Shown: positions 18,134 to 26,173 of the stretch, one piece after another | How the letters are laid out: each line of letters starts with the position of its first letter | Numbering within the stretch: position 1 is the stretch's first letter | Origin: Bryobacteraceae bacterium | GTDB taxonomy: Bacteria; Acidobacteriota; Terriglobia; Bryobacterales; Bryobacteraceae | Reading direction: 5' to 3' | Length of the DNA: 64,000 bases | NCBI GenBank assembly: GCA_023384675.1 | Contig: JAHDVK010000001.1 | Span: forward strand, 214,404-278,403 | The notes under the pieces: generated by a model | What the model was told of the DNA's origin: nothing | The model's database searches: none | The model's input: only the letters and a program-made list of their open reading frames with translations | Position numbers and translations under genes: made by a program

Positions 18134-18703
18134 CTTCAAGAAGTGTTGGCCGCCAACACCGCCTATTCCAAGTCCTTCGGCGACAAGGGCAAGCTGCCCA
18201 TGCCCCCGGGCCGCCGCTTCGCCGTGCTCACCTGCATGGACGCCCGCCTCGACCCCGCCAAATTCGCCGGCCTCGCCGAAGGCGACGCCCACGTCATCCG
18301 CAACGCCGGCGGCCGCGCGAGCGACGACGCCATCCGCTCCCTCGTCATCTCCTACAAGCTCCTCGGCACCAGGGAATGGTTCGTCATCCATCACACCAAC
18401 TGCGGCATGGAGTTCTTCACCGACGATGTCATGCGCGGCCTGCTCACCAGCAGCCTGGAAACCGCCGCCCTCGGCGACAAAGGTTTCCATGATGTGGGCA
18501 AAGGTCCCGGCTCGGCGGAGGGCAATTACATCGACTGGCTCACCATCGCCGATCAGGCGCAGAGCGTCGTCGATGATGTCGCCCGCATCCGCCGCCATCC
18601 GCTTGTCCCCGCCAACATCCCCATTTACGGCTACATCTACGACGTCACGAACGGCAAACTCGTCGAGGTGCCGGCGGCCACCGAAGCGGGCAAGGCGAGC
18701 TAG
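18122..18703 (+). CDS. Beta-class carbonic anhydrase
   Basis: 193 residues. Interconverts CO2 and bicarbonate. Zinc ligands are Cys38 (in TCMDAR, with the Asp40/Arg42 dyad), His91 and Cys94 (in IHHTNCG). The compact length and the spacing between the CMDAR and HHTNCG motifs match the small beta-CA subclass. No signal peptide, so cytoplasmic. The GGAGG ribosome site and the ATG lie in the loop of a 9-bp inverted repeat. The 3' end meets a small convergent gene with 4 bases of overlap. Confidence 0.9.
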   Translation: MSQVLQEVLAANTAYSKSFGDKGKLPMPPGRRFAVLTCMDARLDPAKFAGLAEGDAHVIRNAGGRASDDAIRSLVISYKLLGTREWFVIHHTNCGMEFFTDDVMRGLLTSSLETAALGDKGFHDVGKGPGSAEGNYIDWLTIADQAQSVVDDVARIRRHPLVPANIPIYGYIYDVTNGKLVEVPAATEAGKAS

Positions 18704-18870
18704 AAACGGAACCGCTGGTAGCGCAGCGCGTCCAGAGCCTCGCGGTTCAGACGCCTGATGCAGCGCTTGATGATCTCCTGGTCCCGGTGCTCACGCTCGT
18801 GCCGGGAAACCCTGGCTGGGGAAGGAGCATTTCGCCTGCGCTTCTTCCCCTGTGCCAATGGCCCTTTCAT
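18700..18870 (-). CDS. Small basic protein coupled to the HDAC-family gene
   Basis: 56 residues, very rich in Arg/Lys (KKRRR near residue 9, then [22 protein letters not shown]). The ATG overlaps the deacetylase stop as ATGA, the arrangement of translationally coupled genes, and the frame closes exactly at the convergent carbonic anhydrase end. No homology recognised; the predicted helix could bind nucleic acid, which is only a guess from composition. Too short to exclude chance. Confidence 0.45.
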   Translation of the reverse strand: MKGPLAQGKKRRRNAPSPARVSRHEREHRDQEIIKRCIRRLNREALDALRYQRFRF

Positions 18871-19790
18871 CCCCGCCAGTCCGCTTCGCCCAGCGTCTCC
18901 AGCGCCGCCAGCACCGTGTTGGTGTGCAACTCCACCGTGTCCTCCACCTGCCGCGCATAGCCGCCGGCCAGGGTCACGCACACCGGAATCCGCCTCCGCA
19001 GCGCCAGCGTGAATACCATCCGGTCGCGCTCCAACATCCCTTCCTTGGTCAGCCCCAGGCCGCCCAGTTGATCGTCGTAGAAAGGGTCGGCGCCCGCGAC
19101 ATAGAAGAGCAGATCGGGGCGGTAACCCGCGATCGCCGGCTCCAGCGTGCCGCGCAGGTGCTCCAGATACTCCCGGTCGGTGAGACCGTCGGGCAGATGC
19201 ACATCCATGGTCGACGGCGGTTTCTCGGATGGATAGTTATTCTGCTGATGGATCGACAGCGTGAACACGCTCGCGTCGCCCGCGAATACCGCCGCGGTCC
19301 CGTTGCCGTGATGCACATCCAGGTCCACGATCAGCGCCTTGCCGATCAAACCTTCCCGCTGCAGCACCCGCACCGCCACACCCACGTCATGCACGGCGCA
19401 GAACCCCTCCCCGTGGCCGGGAAACGCGTGGTGAAACCCGCCGCCGATGTTGAACCCCACGCCTGCCTCGAGCGCCTTCCGCGCCGCCAGCAGCGTCCCG
19501 CCCGCCGCCAGAAAAAACGCCTCCACCATCTTCCGGCTATAGGGAATCTCCAGCTTCAGCAGATCGTGATAGGTCAGCGTCCCCGTTTCCAGCTTCCGCA
19601 CCCACTCCTCGGTATGCACCAGGCGAAGCTGCTCGCCGCTCGCCGGCTCCGGCGTCAGAAAATCCTCCGGACCCGCCACCAGAGAATCCAACAGCCGCCG
19701 CCGGATCAGCCGGTACTTCTGCGTAGGGAAAACGTGCTGGCCGAAATTCAGATCGTAGCCGTCGTGATAGACCAGCGGGAAGGGCAACAC
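18867..19790 (-). CDS. Histone deacetylase-family (arginase-deacetylase fold) amidohydrolase
   Basis: About 307 residues. A zinc-dependent deacetylase of the HDAC/AcuC/acetylpolyamine hydrolase superfamily. Active-site parts in order: GGGFHHAFPGHGEGF (tandem His), DLDVHHGNGT (Asp and His zinc ligands) and GADPFYDDQLGGLGLT (second Asp), then GGYAR. The closest look is to compact class IV/AcuC-like forms. The GTG at 19790 is chosen; no ATG is available and it lies 8 bases after the pta stop, with GGGAGG further upstream. Neighbour pta makes acetyl-phosphate/acetyl-CoA, so a role in reversing protein acetylation is plausible but unproven. Confidence 0.87.
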   Translation of the reverse strand: MLPFPLVYHDGYDLNFGQHVFPTQKYRLIRRRLLDSLVAGPEDFLTPEPASGEQLRLVHTEEWVRKLETGTLTYHDLLKLEIPYSRKMVEAFFLAAGGTLLAARKALEAGVGFNIGGGFHHAFPGHGEGFCAVHDVGVAVRVLQREGLIGKALIVDLDVHHGNGTAAVFAGDASVFTLSIHQQNNYPSEKPPSTMDVHLPDGLTDREYLEHLRGTLEPAIAGYRPDLLFYVAGADPFYDDQLGGLGLTKEGMLERDRMVFTLALRRRIPVCVTLAGGYARQVEDTVELHTNTVLAALETLGEADWRG

Positions 19791-19798
19791 GGCGGCGG

Positions 19799-20773
19799 CT
19801 ACAGACCTCCCGCCTGCAAGGCCGTCACAATGGCCACCCGGTAGATCTCGTCGGAAAGACACCCGCGCGGCAGATCGTTCGCCGGCTTGGCCAGCCCCTG
19901 GAAGAACGGCCCCGTGTTCACCGAACCGCCCAGCCGCTCCACCAGCTTGACGCCGATGTTCGCGCTCGCGATATCGGGAAAGATCAGCGTGTTGGCGCGG
20001 CCCGCCACCGTCGAGCCAGGCGCTTTGCTCTTGCCCACCGCCTCCACCAGCGCCGCATCGGCTTGCAGTTCGCCGTCGATGTGCAGTTGGGGGGCGCGCG
20101 CCTCCACGATCCGCCGCGCCTCGCGCACCTTTTCGACCCACGGATGCGACGCGCTGCCTTTGGTCGAGAACGAAAGCAGCGCCACCGTGGGCTCCACGCC
20201 GATCACCCGCCGCGTCGTCTCCGCCGTGGCGATCGCCATATCGGCCAGCTGGCTCGCTGTCGGATCGACGATCAGCGCCGGGTCGGCCATCGCGATCACG
20301 CCATCGGCGCCGTACACCGGATCGTGCACGCACACGATCATCACGCCCGACACCGTCTTCACGCCCTCCGCAACGCCCACCGTATGCACCGCCGCGCGAA
20401 ACGTCTCGGCGGTGGTCGAAGCCGCGCCGCCGACGAAACCGTCCGCGTCGCCCGAAGCCACCATCAGGCCCGCGAACACCAGCGGATTCAAGATGGCCTG
20501 CTCCGCCTCGGCCGCGGTCACTCCACGGCTCCGCCGCCGCTCATGATATAGCCGCGCATACTCCCGCGCCCTCGGATGCGAGGCCGGATTCACGCCGCCC
20601 GCAACGCCAATCAAAACCGGTTCCACCAGGCCTTCGGCGGTCAGCCGCGCGGCCGCTTCCTGTACGCGGGCATCGGCCCCTTCCGGAAACACGACGCGGC
20701 GCCGGCTCGGCGATTGCCGCAGGCGGGTCAATTGGCGCTCTAGAAATAGACGGGCGGATTCGGGCGGTGCCAT
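19799..20773 (-). CDS. pta: Phosphate acetyltransferase
   Basis: 324 residues. Interconverts acetyl-CoA and acetyl phosphate. Family stretches visible: RRVVFPEGADARVQEAA at the start, GLMVASGDADGFVGGAASTTAETFRAA, VAIADPALIVDPTASQLADMAI-type region, STKGSASHPWVEKV and the C-terminal ANTLIFPDIASANIGVKLVERLGG. Length matches the short (non-DRTGG) Pta form. The ATG at 20773 is preferred over 20884 because similarity begins there. Upstream it is divergent from mdh. No ackA is in the window. Confidence 0.92.
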   Translation of the reverse strand: MAPPESARLFLERQLTRLRQSPSRRRVVFPEGADARVQEAAARLTAEGLVEPVLIGVAGGVNPASHPRAREYARLYHERRRSRGVTAAEAEQAILNPLVFAGLMVASGDADGFVGGAASTTAETFRAAVHTVGVAEGVKTVSGVMIVCVHDPVYGADGVIAMADPALIVDPTASQLADMAIATAETTRRVIGVEPTVALLSFSTKGSASHPWVEKVREARRIVEARAPQLHIDGELQADAALVEAVGKSKAPGSTVAGRANTLIFPDIASANIGVKLVERLGGSVNTGPFFQGLAKPANDLPRGCLSDEIYRVAIVTALQAGGL

Positions 20774-20889
20774 GAACTTCCCATTGTACGCCCGGCCGCC
20801 CGTTGATCCGGGTTGATAGAATTGCCATGGAGCCGCCCGCCCCTTGGATGGTCCACTGCGCGGCGCGGCCGGAGAAAAGGACACATATC

Positions 20890-21828
20890 ATGCGTAAAAA
20901 AGTCACCGTGGTCGGAGCGGGCAACGTCGGCGCGAATTGCGCGCTCCGTATCGCCAACAAGGAACTTGCCGACGTCGTTCTCGTCGACATCATGGAAGGC
21001 GTCCCCCAGGGCAAGGGGCTCGATCTGCTCCAGTCCGGACCCGTCGAAGGCTACGATGTCATGATCACCGGAGCGAACGACTACGAAACCACCGCCAATT
21101 CCGACATCATCGTCATCACCGCCGGTTTCCCCCGCAAGCCCGGCATGAGCCGCGACGACCTGCTGCTGGCCAACTACGAAATCGTCAAAAACGCCACCGA
21201 ACAGGCCGTCAAGTACTCTCCTGACGCCATCCTCGTCCTCGTCACCAATCCGCTCGACGCCATGTGCTGGGTCGCGCAACAGGTGTCGAAGTTCTCGAAG
21301 AACCGCGTCATCGGCATGGCCGGCGTCCTCGATACCGCCCGTTACCGCACCTTCATCGCGATGGAACTCGGCGTTTCCGTCGAGAGCATCACCGCCCTCG
21401 TCCTCGGCGGCCATGGCGACACCATGGTCCCCATCGTCCGCCTCACCACCATCGGCGGCATCCCCATCACCGAACTCCTGCCCCAGGACCGGATCGATGC
21501 CATCGTCGAACGGACCCGCAACGGCGGCGCCGAAATCGTGAAATTCCTCAAGACCGGCTCCGCCTACTACGCCCCGTCGGCGGGCACCGTCGAGATGGTC
21601 GAATCGATCCTCAAGGACAAGAAAAAGGTGCTGCCCTGCGCCGCGCTGCTCGAAGGCGAATACGGCTACGACGGCCTCTTCGTCGGCGTCCCCGTGAAGA
21701 TCGGCGCCAGCGGCATCGAGAAGATCTACGAACTCAAGCTGACCGCCGAAGAGAAAGCCGCTCTCGACCACAGCGCCGCCGCCGTGAAGGAACTGGTCGA
21801 CGTCCTGAAGCAAAAAACCGGCATGTAA
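20890..21828 (+). CDS. mdh: Malate dehydrogenase (LDH-like type)
   Basis: 312 residues. NAD-dependent malate/oxaloacetate interconversion in the TCA cycle. Shows the nucleotide-binding [14 protein letters not shown], the substrate loop [14 protein letters not shown] with Arg residues and the catalytic His in GGHGDTMVP. The Met-Ser after the Arg-Lys-Pro-Gly is typical of malate rather than lactate specificity. The ATG at 20890 has a purine-rich site (GGAGAAAAGGA) upstream; the frame opens earlier at 20803 but without similarity. A strong terminator follows at 21858. Confidence 0.96.
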   Translation: MRKKVTVVGAGNVGANCALRIANKELADVVLVDIMEGVPQGKGLDLLQSGPVEGYDVMITGANDYETTANSDIIVITAGFPRKPGMSRDDLLLANYEIVKNATEQAVKYSPDAILVLVTNPLDAMCWVAQQVSKFSKNRVIGMAGVLDTARYRTFIAMELGVSVESITALVLGGHGDTMVPIVRLTTIGGIPITELLPQDRIDAIVERTRNGGAEIVKFLKTGSAYYAPSAGTVEMVESILKDKKKVLPCAALLEGEYGYDGLFVGVPVKIGASGIEKIYELKLTAEEKAALDHSAAAVKELVDVLKQKTGM

Positions 21829-21857
21829 GTGCGTCTTTCGCGCGAAATCGTCTGAAA

Positions 21858-21887
21858 AACGGGCCGGAAGATGATTTCCGGCCCGTT
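21858..21887 (+). terminator. Terminator hairpin after mdh
   Basis: 12-bp perfect stem (21858-21869 with 21876-21887, AACGGGCCGGAA and complement) with a 6-base loop. The U-tract is poor on the + strand but an A-run precedes the stem, so it may also stop transcription from the other side. Confidence 0.7.
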
Positions 21888-21894
21888 CTCAAGC

Positions 21895-21900
21895 TACAAT
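21895..21900 (+). promoter_or_regulatory. Candidate -10 box TACAAT for the SET-domain gene
   Basis: TACAAT ends 9 bases before the ATG at 21910, directly downstream of the mdh terminator, with no ribosome site between; another candidate leaderless start. The -35 region falls in the terminator and is weak. Confidence 0.4.
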
Positions 21901-21909
21901 CGGCATTCG

Positions 21910-22431
21910 ATGCCCGCCGCGAAACCTCCCGTTCCCAGTGACCCCTCCCTGGAGAGACCCCCGTCGATCGACTCGCGCCACGCTTGCTTCCTGCTGCTCG
22001 TAAAACCTTCCGGAATTCATCGCTTTGGCGTCTTTGCGGCCGAGTTCATTCCAAAAGGGCGGAAGGTGATCGAGTACACCGGCGAGAAAATCAGTCGTCG
22101 CGAAACCGCCCGCCGCGCGGAGCGTAAGCTCAATTACCTCTTCACGCTCGATATCTATTGGACGATCGACGGCGCCGTCGGCGGCAGCGGCGCCGAGTAC
22201 ATCAACCACTGTTGCGAGCCGAACTGCCGGGCTTGGATCTACAAACAGCACATCCTCTACATGTCCTTGCGCGACATCCAGCCCGGCGAGGAACTGACGA
22301 TCGATTACCGCTTCGACCACGACGTCGAAAAAGTCCCGTGCATGTGTGGAGCGCCCACTTGCCGGGGTTCAATCAACCTCCCGAAAGCGCCTAAAGCGCG
22401 AAGGAACGGCACGCGAAGATCCGCGGACTGA
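21910..22431 (+). CDS. SET-domain protein-lysine methyltransferase
   Basis: 173 residues. Transfers methyl from S-adenosylmethionine to lysine side chains. The SET core is complete: SGIHRFGVFAAEFIPKG, EYTGE, the pseudoknot segment EYINHCCEPNC (N-H-C) and GEELTIDYRF with its catalytic Tyr. A post-SET Cys cluster follows (CMCGAPTCRG), which with the NHCCEPNC cysteine would bind zinc. This layout is eukaryotic-like and occurs sporadically in bacteria, probably by old transfer. Target unknown. The ATG at 21910 is preferred to one at 21871, which lies in the mdh terminator. Confidence 0.9.
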   Translation: MPAAKPPVPSDPSLERPPSIDSRHACFLLLVKPSGIHRFGVFAAEFIPKGRKVIEYTGEKISRRETARRAERKLNYLFTLDIYWTIDGAVGGSGAEYINHCCEPNCRAWIYKQHILYMSLRDIQPGEELTIDYRFDHDVEKVPCMCGAPTCRGSINLPKAPKARRNGTRRSAD

Positions 22432-22445
22432 CCCAGGCTCTGTAT

Positions 22446-22480
22446 GGCAAGCAGACTTGCCAAGCCTGGCGGCAAGGCTT
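22446..22480 (+). repeat. Two adjacent small hairpins between the SET gene and yceH
   Basis: GGCAAG-CAGA-CTTGCC (22446-22461) followed at once by AAGCCT-GGCGGCA-AGGCTT (22462-22480). Both stems are perfect 6-mers. They share GGCAAG/CTTGCC parts and can pair alternatively. No U-tract follows; they may form an attenuator-like structure ahead of yceH or be a small repeat. Confidence 0.4.
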
Positions 22481-22514
22481 GCAGGCCCGTGACGCCCGGT
22501 GCCATGCTGCGTTT

Positions 22515-23138
22515 GTGGACTTCATATTGCCTCCCGTGGAAACGCGCGTCCTCGGCGCGCTGATTGAAAAGGACCTGGCTACCCCGGACTACTACCCGCT
22601 TTCGCTCAACGCCCTCACCAACGCCTGCAATCAGAAGACGAACCGCGACCCGGTGACGGCCTACGAAGATGCGGATGTGCGCGCGGCTCTCGAAACGCTC
22701 CGTGAGCTTCGCCTCGCCGCGTTTGTCACTGAGGCGGGCAGCCGTGTAGAGAAGTACCGTCACCGGATGAGCGAACTCTATAACCTCTCGAACGGCGAGC
22801 TTGCGATTCTCGCCGTGCTGCTGCTGCGCGGACCGCAGACAACGGCCGAATTGCGGGAACGCAGCAGCCGGATGCACGCCTTTGACGACAATGACGCGGC
22901 TCAACACGCGCTGAACAAGCTGGCGGCGCGCGAGCCCGCGCCATTTGTCCAACTGCTGCCGCGCGCGCCGGGAACGAAGGAGCCGCGCTGGGCGCACCTG
23001 TTCGCGGGCGAACCCGCAATGCCCGAACCCGCCGCCGCGCCCGTGGCCGCTTCGCCCCTGGCCGAGCGGGTGGCGGCGCTCGAAGAGGATTTGCGGAGAT
23101 TGCGGGAGGAGTTTGAGGCGTTCAAGGGGCAGTTCTGA
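22515..23138 (+). CDS. yceH: YceH family (DUF480) protein
   Basis: 207 residues. Conserved protein of unknown function made of two winged-helix domains, ending in a coiled-coil. Family landmarks: ETRVLGALIEKDLATPDYYPLSLNAL at the start, NQKTNRDPV, VEKYRHR and LLRGPQTTAELRERS, then WAHLF near the end. The GTG at 22515 makes the N-terminus align with E. coli YceH; the frame is open from 22479 but similarity begins after the GTG. The last ~25 residues form a heptad-like helix. Confidence 0.87.
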   Translation: MDFILPPVETRVLGALIEKDLATPDYYPLSLNALTNACNQKTNRDPVTAYEDADVRAALETLRELRLAAFVTEAGSRVEKYRHRMSELYNLSNGELAILAVLLLRGPQTTAELRERSSRMHAFDDNDAAQHALNKLAAREPAPFVQLLPRAPGTKEPRWAHLFAGEPAMPEPAAAPVAASPLAERVAALEEDLRRLREEFEAFKGQF

Positions 23139-23194
23139 TGCGCGCCGCGAACCGGCCAGCGTCCACAATCACTTAACTGTTATCGAGCAGAGGC

Positions 23195-23701
23195 CTACAG
23201 AACAATCCTTGCGAAGCCGGGCTTGCGCCGGCAGAGCTCAAGCTCCGCGTGAAATTTCACCTTGGTTTCTGGGGCTGCGGCCCCAAGGAATCGGGACCAC
23301 GCTTCCCGCATCTCCGGCTCCAACTTTGGTATCCACTCGGTGTGATTCCACCCCCAATCGCGCCTGAATGTCAGATGGGCGAGTTGTTTGTCCATGGGCC
23401 CCTTCCACTGCGCCTCCCAGATTGGGAGATCCCAGGACCGAGTAGCCCCCGGTGGGAGATAGTCAAGAGCGAGTATGTCTGGGAGTTCCCGATCACCAAT
23501 TTGAGATCGGGCATCCCGAAGCAGGAAATCCCTCAATTTACGAAAGCCAAGCAGAAAGGCATCATCCACATTCGTGCGCCAGGGGGCTTGGCCGTGCAGC
23601 GACCAAAACGATGAAGACATCAGATTGGCGTATTCGTAGCACACATGATTGATACCTAAATCCAGTTCATCTGAAGTCGGCTGATACTGTTTCACCGCCA
23701 C
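23195..23701 (-). CDS. Hypothetical protein next to a broken toxin gene
   Basis: About 168 residues. A GTG at 23701 is preceded by AGGAAG at good spacing, so I take it as the start. The same frame continues upstream into the truncated RelE-type toxin, giving a chimeric 214-residue frame. The sequence is rich in Trp and acidic residues (SSSFWSLHGQAPWRTNVDDAF, RRDWGWNHTEWIPKLEPEM) and has no signal or membrane segment. Not recognised. It may have arrived with the event that cut the toxin gene. Confidence 0.5.
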   Translation of the reverse strand: MAVKQYQPTSDELDLGINHVCYEYANLMSSSFWSLHGQAPWRTNVDDAFLLGFRKLRDFLLRDARSQIGDRELPDILALDYLPPGATRSWDLPIWEAQWKGPMDKQLAHLTFRRDWGWNHTEWIPKLEPEMREAWSRFLGAAAPETKVKFHAELELCRRKPGFARIVL

Positions 23702-23770
23702 AAACTTTCTTCCTGTACATCTACGCGACGAAATCCCACAAAAGAGGACAAAGCACAGAGATTCAGTTGC

Positions 23771-23839
23771 GAATAAAGCTCTCTGCGGGATGGCGCGAAT
23801 GCCGGACTTGGCTTCCGTCGAAAAGACGATCCGCCTCAA
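23771..23839 (-). pseudogene. Truncated RelE/ParE-type toxin, N-terminal remnant
   Basis: The first 23 codons, MRRIVFSTEAKSGIRAIPQR and on, match the N-terminus of RelE-family toxins that pair with antitoxins like the one upstream. Similarity stops abruptly after about residue 22 and the catalytic C-terminal part (the L.G...LRVGDYRV region) is missing from the window. The ATG overlaps the antitoxin stop (ATGA), the normal layout of such pairs. The frame then runs on into unrelated sequence. Confidence 0.65.
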
Positions 23840-24108
23840 GTGGCCGGATACTTGGCGGCGGCGCGAATCTGCTCCATACTCAGGCCCAAATCCGCTACGA
23901 CCTCGTCAAACGGAACGCCTTCATTTTCGCGAAACCACTCCTTGGAGCGGGCGACCGCAGCCTCTTCCGCCGCGCTGATTTCCTCGTCTTCCTCCCGGCC
24001 AGGCGTCATCGCTTCGAGGAGGTTGCGGATGGCCTCCAGTTGCCGCGGCGCTAATTGATCAACGAGCGCGTGGACACGCTCGCGCTCTTGTTGAGGGATG
24101 CGGGCCAT
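23836..24108 (-). CDS. Orphaned antitoxin-like protein of a RelE-type module
   Basis: 90 residues, acidic. Helical N-terminus QERERVHALVDQLAPRQLEAIRNLLEAM, acidic middle, and a C-terminal stretch with ARSKEWFRENEGVPFDEVVADLGLSMEQI. This is the pattern of a family of small antitoxins found upstream of RelE-like toxins in Acidobacteria, Cyanobacteria and relatives. Since the partner is truncated, it is probably an orphan. Its stop overlaps the toxin remnant's start. Confidence 0.65.
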   Translation of the reverse strand: MARIPQQERERVHALVDQLAPRQLEAIRNLLEAMTPGREEDEEISAAEEAAVARSKEWFRENEGVPFDEVVADLGLSMEQIRAAAKYPAT

Positions 24109-24165
24109 CGCAATTCACCTCCCCTCCCTTCAATGTATGCCACCTTGCCTCCAGGCCCGCGGCGC

Positions 24166-25953
24166 TCACACGCCGGCCTGGCGGTCTTCAAGCTCGGCCC
24201 AGCGCGCGTACAGCGTGTCGACGGCTTGTTGGGCCTGCTGCACTTCCTGGCAGCAGAGTTCGATGCGGGCGGGGTCGGAGACAGTATCTGGGGCGTGCAA
24301 GGCCTGTTGGGCGGCTTCCAGGCGCGCGTCGGCTTCGAGGATGCGCTGCTCGATCGAGTCGAACTCGCGTTGTTCGAGATAGCTGAGTTTCCGCTTCGCC
24401 GGCGGCGGGGCGCTGGGCGAAGAATTGCGCATTTCGCGCTCCGGAAGGCGTTTTTGGGCTCGTTTTTCGCGCAAAAACGCGTCCCATTGCGACAGGTCCG
24501 CGAACAGTTCCGCGCCGCCCTCGCCATCAAGGCCCAGGATGCCGTTGGCGACGCGGTCCATGAGGTATCGGTCGTGGGTGACCAGCACCATCGCGCCGGG
24601 GAACTCCAGCAGGCCCTCCTCGAGTACTTCGAGGGTCGGCAGGTCGAGATCGTTGGTCGGCTCGTCGAGCAGCAGGATATCGGCCTCCTGGAGCATCAAT
24701 CGGGCGATGTGAATGCGGGCGCGTTCGCCTCCCGACAGGCTCCCGACGGGCTGCGGAAGCTGTTCCTCTTTGAAAAGAAAGCGCTTCGCCCAACTGTTGA
24801 CATGCACCGGACGGCCCAGATAGATCACCGAGTCGCCTTCGGGGGCGAGGGCGCGGCGCAACGTGATTTCGGGCGAGAACTGCTCGCGCATCTGGTCGAA
24901 ATAGACGACTTTGAGCTGATCGGCGCGCTTGATTGTGCCTTCGGAAGGGTTTAAATCGCCTTTCATGAGGCGTAAAAGGGTGGTTTTGCCGCAGCCGTTG
25001 GCGCCGGCAAGGCCGAGGCGGCGGCCGGGGGAGAGCACGAGGTTGAGATGGCGGAAGAGCGTGCGTCCGGCGATGGCGGCGGCGGCGCTTTCGAGTTCAA
25101 GCAGACGGCGGGTTTTGCGGTCGCTGGCGGTGAAGTCGATGGCGGCGGTGGTGGTGCGGGCGCGCTGCTCCATGTCCTCGAGCGAAGCGATCATGCGCGC
25201 GGCCTCATCCAGGCGGGCTTTGGATTTGCGAGTGCGGGCCTTGGCGCCGCGGCGGAGCCATTCCACTTCGCGGCGGACGCGCGCGGCAAGGCCTTCCCGC
25301 TCCTTTTCGCGGGCTTCGAACCAGGCCTCGCGTTTCTCGAGAAAGGCGCTGTAGTTGCCCGCGACGCGGAACGCGCCCTCGGGATAGCGCCGGTTCAACT
25401 CCATCATGTGGGTGGCGACGTTTTCGAGGAAATAGCGGTCGTGGCTGACGATGAAGCAGGCGAATGGGGCGCTGGTGAGGAGGCGTTCGAGCCACTGGAT
25501 GCCTTCGATATCCAGGTGGTTGGTGGGCTCGTCGAGCAGGAGCAGTTCCGGCTGCGCGGCGAGGGCGCGGGCGATGGCGAGACGTTTGCGCGAGCCGCCG
25601 GAAAGTGTGCCCACGGGGGTGGCGGGATCGGTGAAGCCGGCCTGGCCGAGCAGGACGGGGACCTGGGCTGGTTCGCGGGCGGCGGATTCGAGGATGGCGC
25701 GGACGGTGAGGCTGGAGTCGAATTCGGGGTCCTGTTCGACGAAGGCGAGGCGCAGTCCCTTGCGGGGGGCGACCTCGCCCGAATCGGGCGTTTCGCGGCC
25801 CGCGAGAATGGAGAGCAGCGTGGATTTGCCGGCGCCGTTGGGGCCGATGAGTCCGTGACGTTCGCCGTCTTCAATGTTGAGCGAGACACCGGTAAAAAGC
25901 GGAAACGCCCCGAATTGTTTTGAGAGCGAGGCGGCGTTCAGCAGCAGAGCCAT
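24166..25953 (-). CDS. uup: ABC-F family ATPase, Uup-like
   Basis: 595 residues with two ATPase domains and no membrane segments. ABC-F proteins act on the ribosome or in DNA repair rather than in transport. First domain: Walker A GPNGAGKST, signature LSGGSRKRLAIARAL, Walker B LLLLDEPTNHLD. An Arg-rich interdomain linker follows (WLRRGAKARTRKSKARLDEA). Second domain: GANGCGKTT, LSGGERARIHIARL, LLLDEPTNDLD. The C-terminal ~80 residues form a coiled coil preceded by KRKLSYLEQREFDSIE, diagnostic of the Uup subgroup, which binds branched DNA in E. coli. Confidence 0.9.
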   Translation of the reverse strand: MALLLNAASLSKQFGAFPLFTGVSLNIEDGERHGLIGPNGAGKSTLLSILAGRETPDSGEVAPRKGLRLAFVEQDPEFDSSLTVRAILESAAREPAQVPVLLGQAGFTDPATPVGTLSGGSRKRLAIARALAAQPELLLLDEPTNHLDIEGIQWLERLLTSAPFACFIVSHDRYFLENVATHMMELNRRYPEGAFRVAGNYSAFLEKREAWFEAREKEREGLAARVRREVEWLRRGAKARTRKSKARLDEAARMIASLEDMEQRARTTTAAIDFTASDRKTRRLLELESAAAAIAGRTLFRHLNLVLSPGRRLGLAGANGCGKTTLLRLMKGDLNPSEGTIKRADQLKVVYFDQMREQFSPEITLRRALAPEGDSVIYLGRPVHVNSWAKRFLFKEEQLPQPVGSLSGGERARIHIARLMLQEADILLLDEPTNDLDLPTLEVLEEGLLEFPGAMVLVTHDRYLMDRVANGILGLDGEGGAELFADLSQWDAFLREKRAQKRLPEREMRNSSPSAPPPAKRKLSYLEQREFDSIEQRILEADARLEAAQQALHAPDTVSDPARIELCCQEVQQAQQAVDTLYARWAELEDRQAGV

Positions 25954-26173
25954 GTCCTTTCAGTGAAGCACGGCGGGGCGGGGTGGGGTTGCTGGCAGTG
26001 CGTTCGTCCGGCGTATGCGGTGGGCGTTTCCGGCGGGGGCGGGACTCGCGGTTCAGCCAGGGGCGGCGGCCTGCCGGCGAATTGCCGGAACATGAATCAG
26101 CTCGACTGCGCCGGTCAGCCGGGATCGGTGTAACTGCTGCGCGTGGATCTCCTTCGCCGTTCGGTATGTTGAG

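Noticed and set aside
17672-18598. 308-codon - strand frame across the carbonic anhydrase gene
   Set aside because: Opposite a certain gene, and the part beyond it covers the eroded deacetylase copy in another frame.
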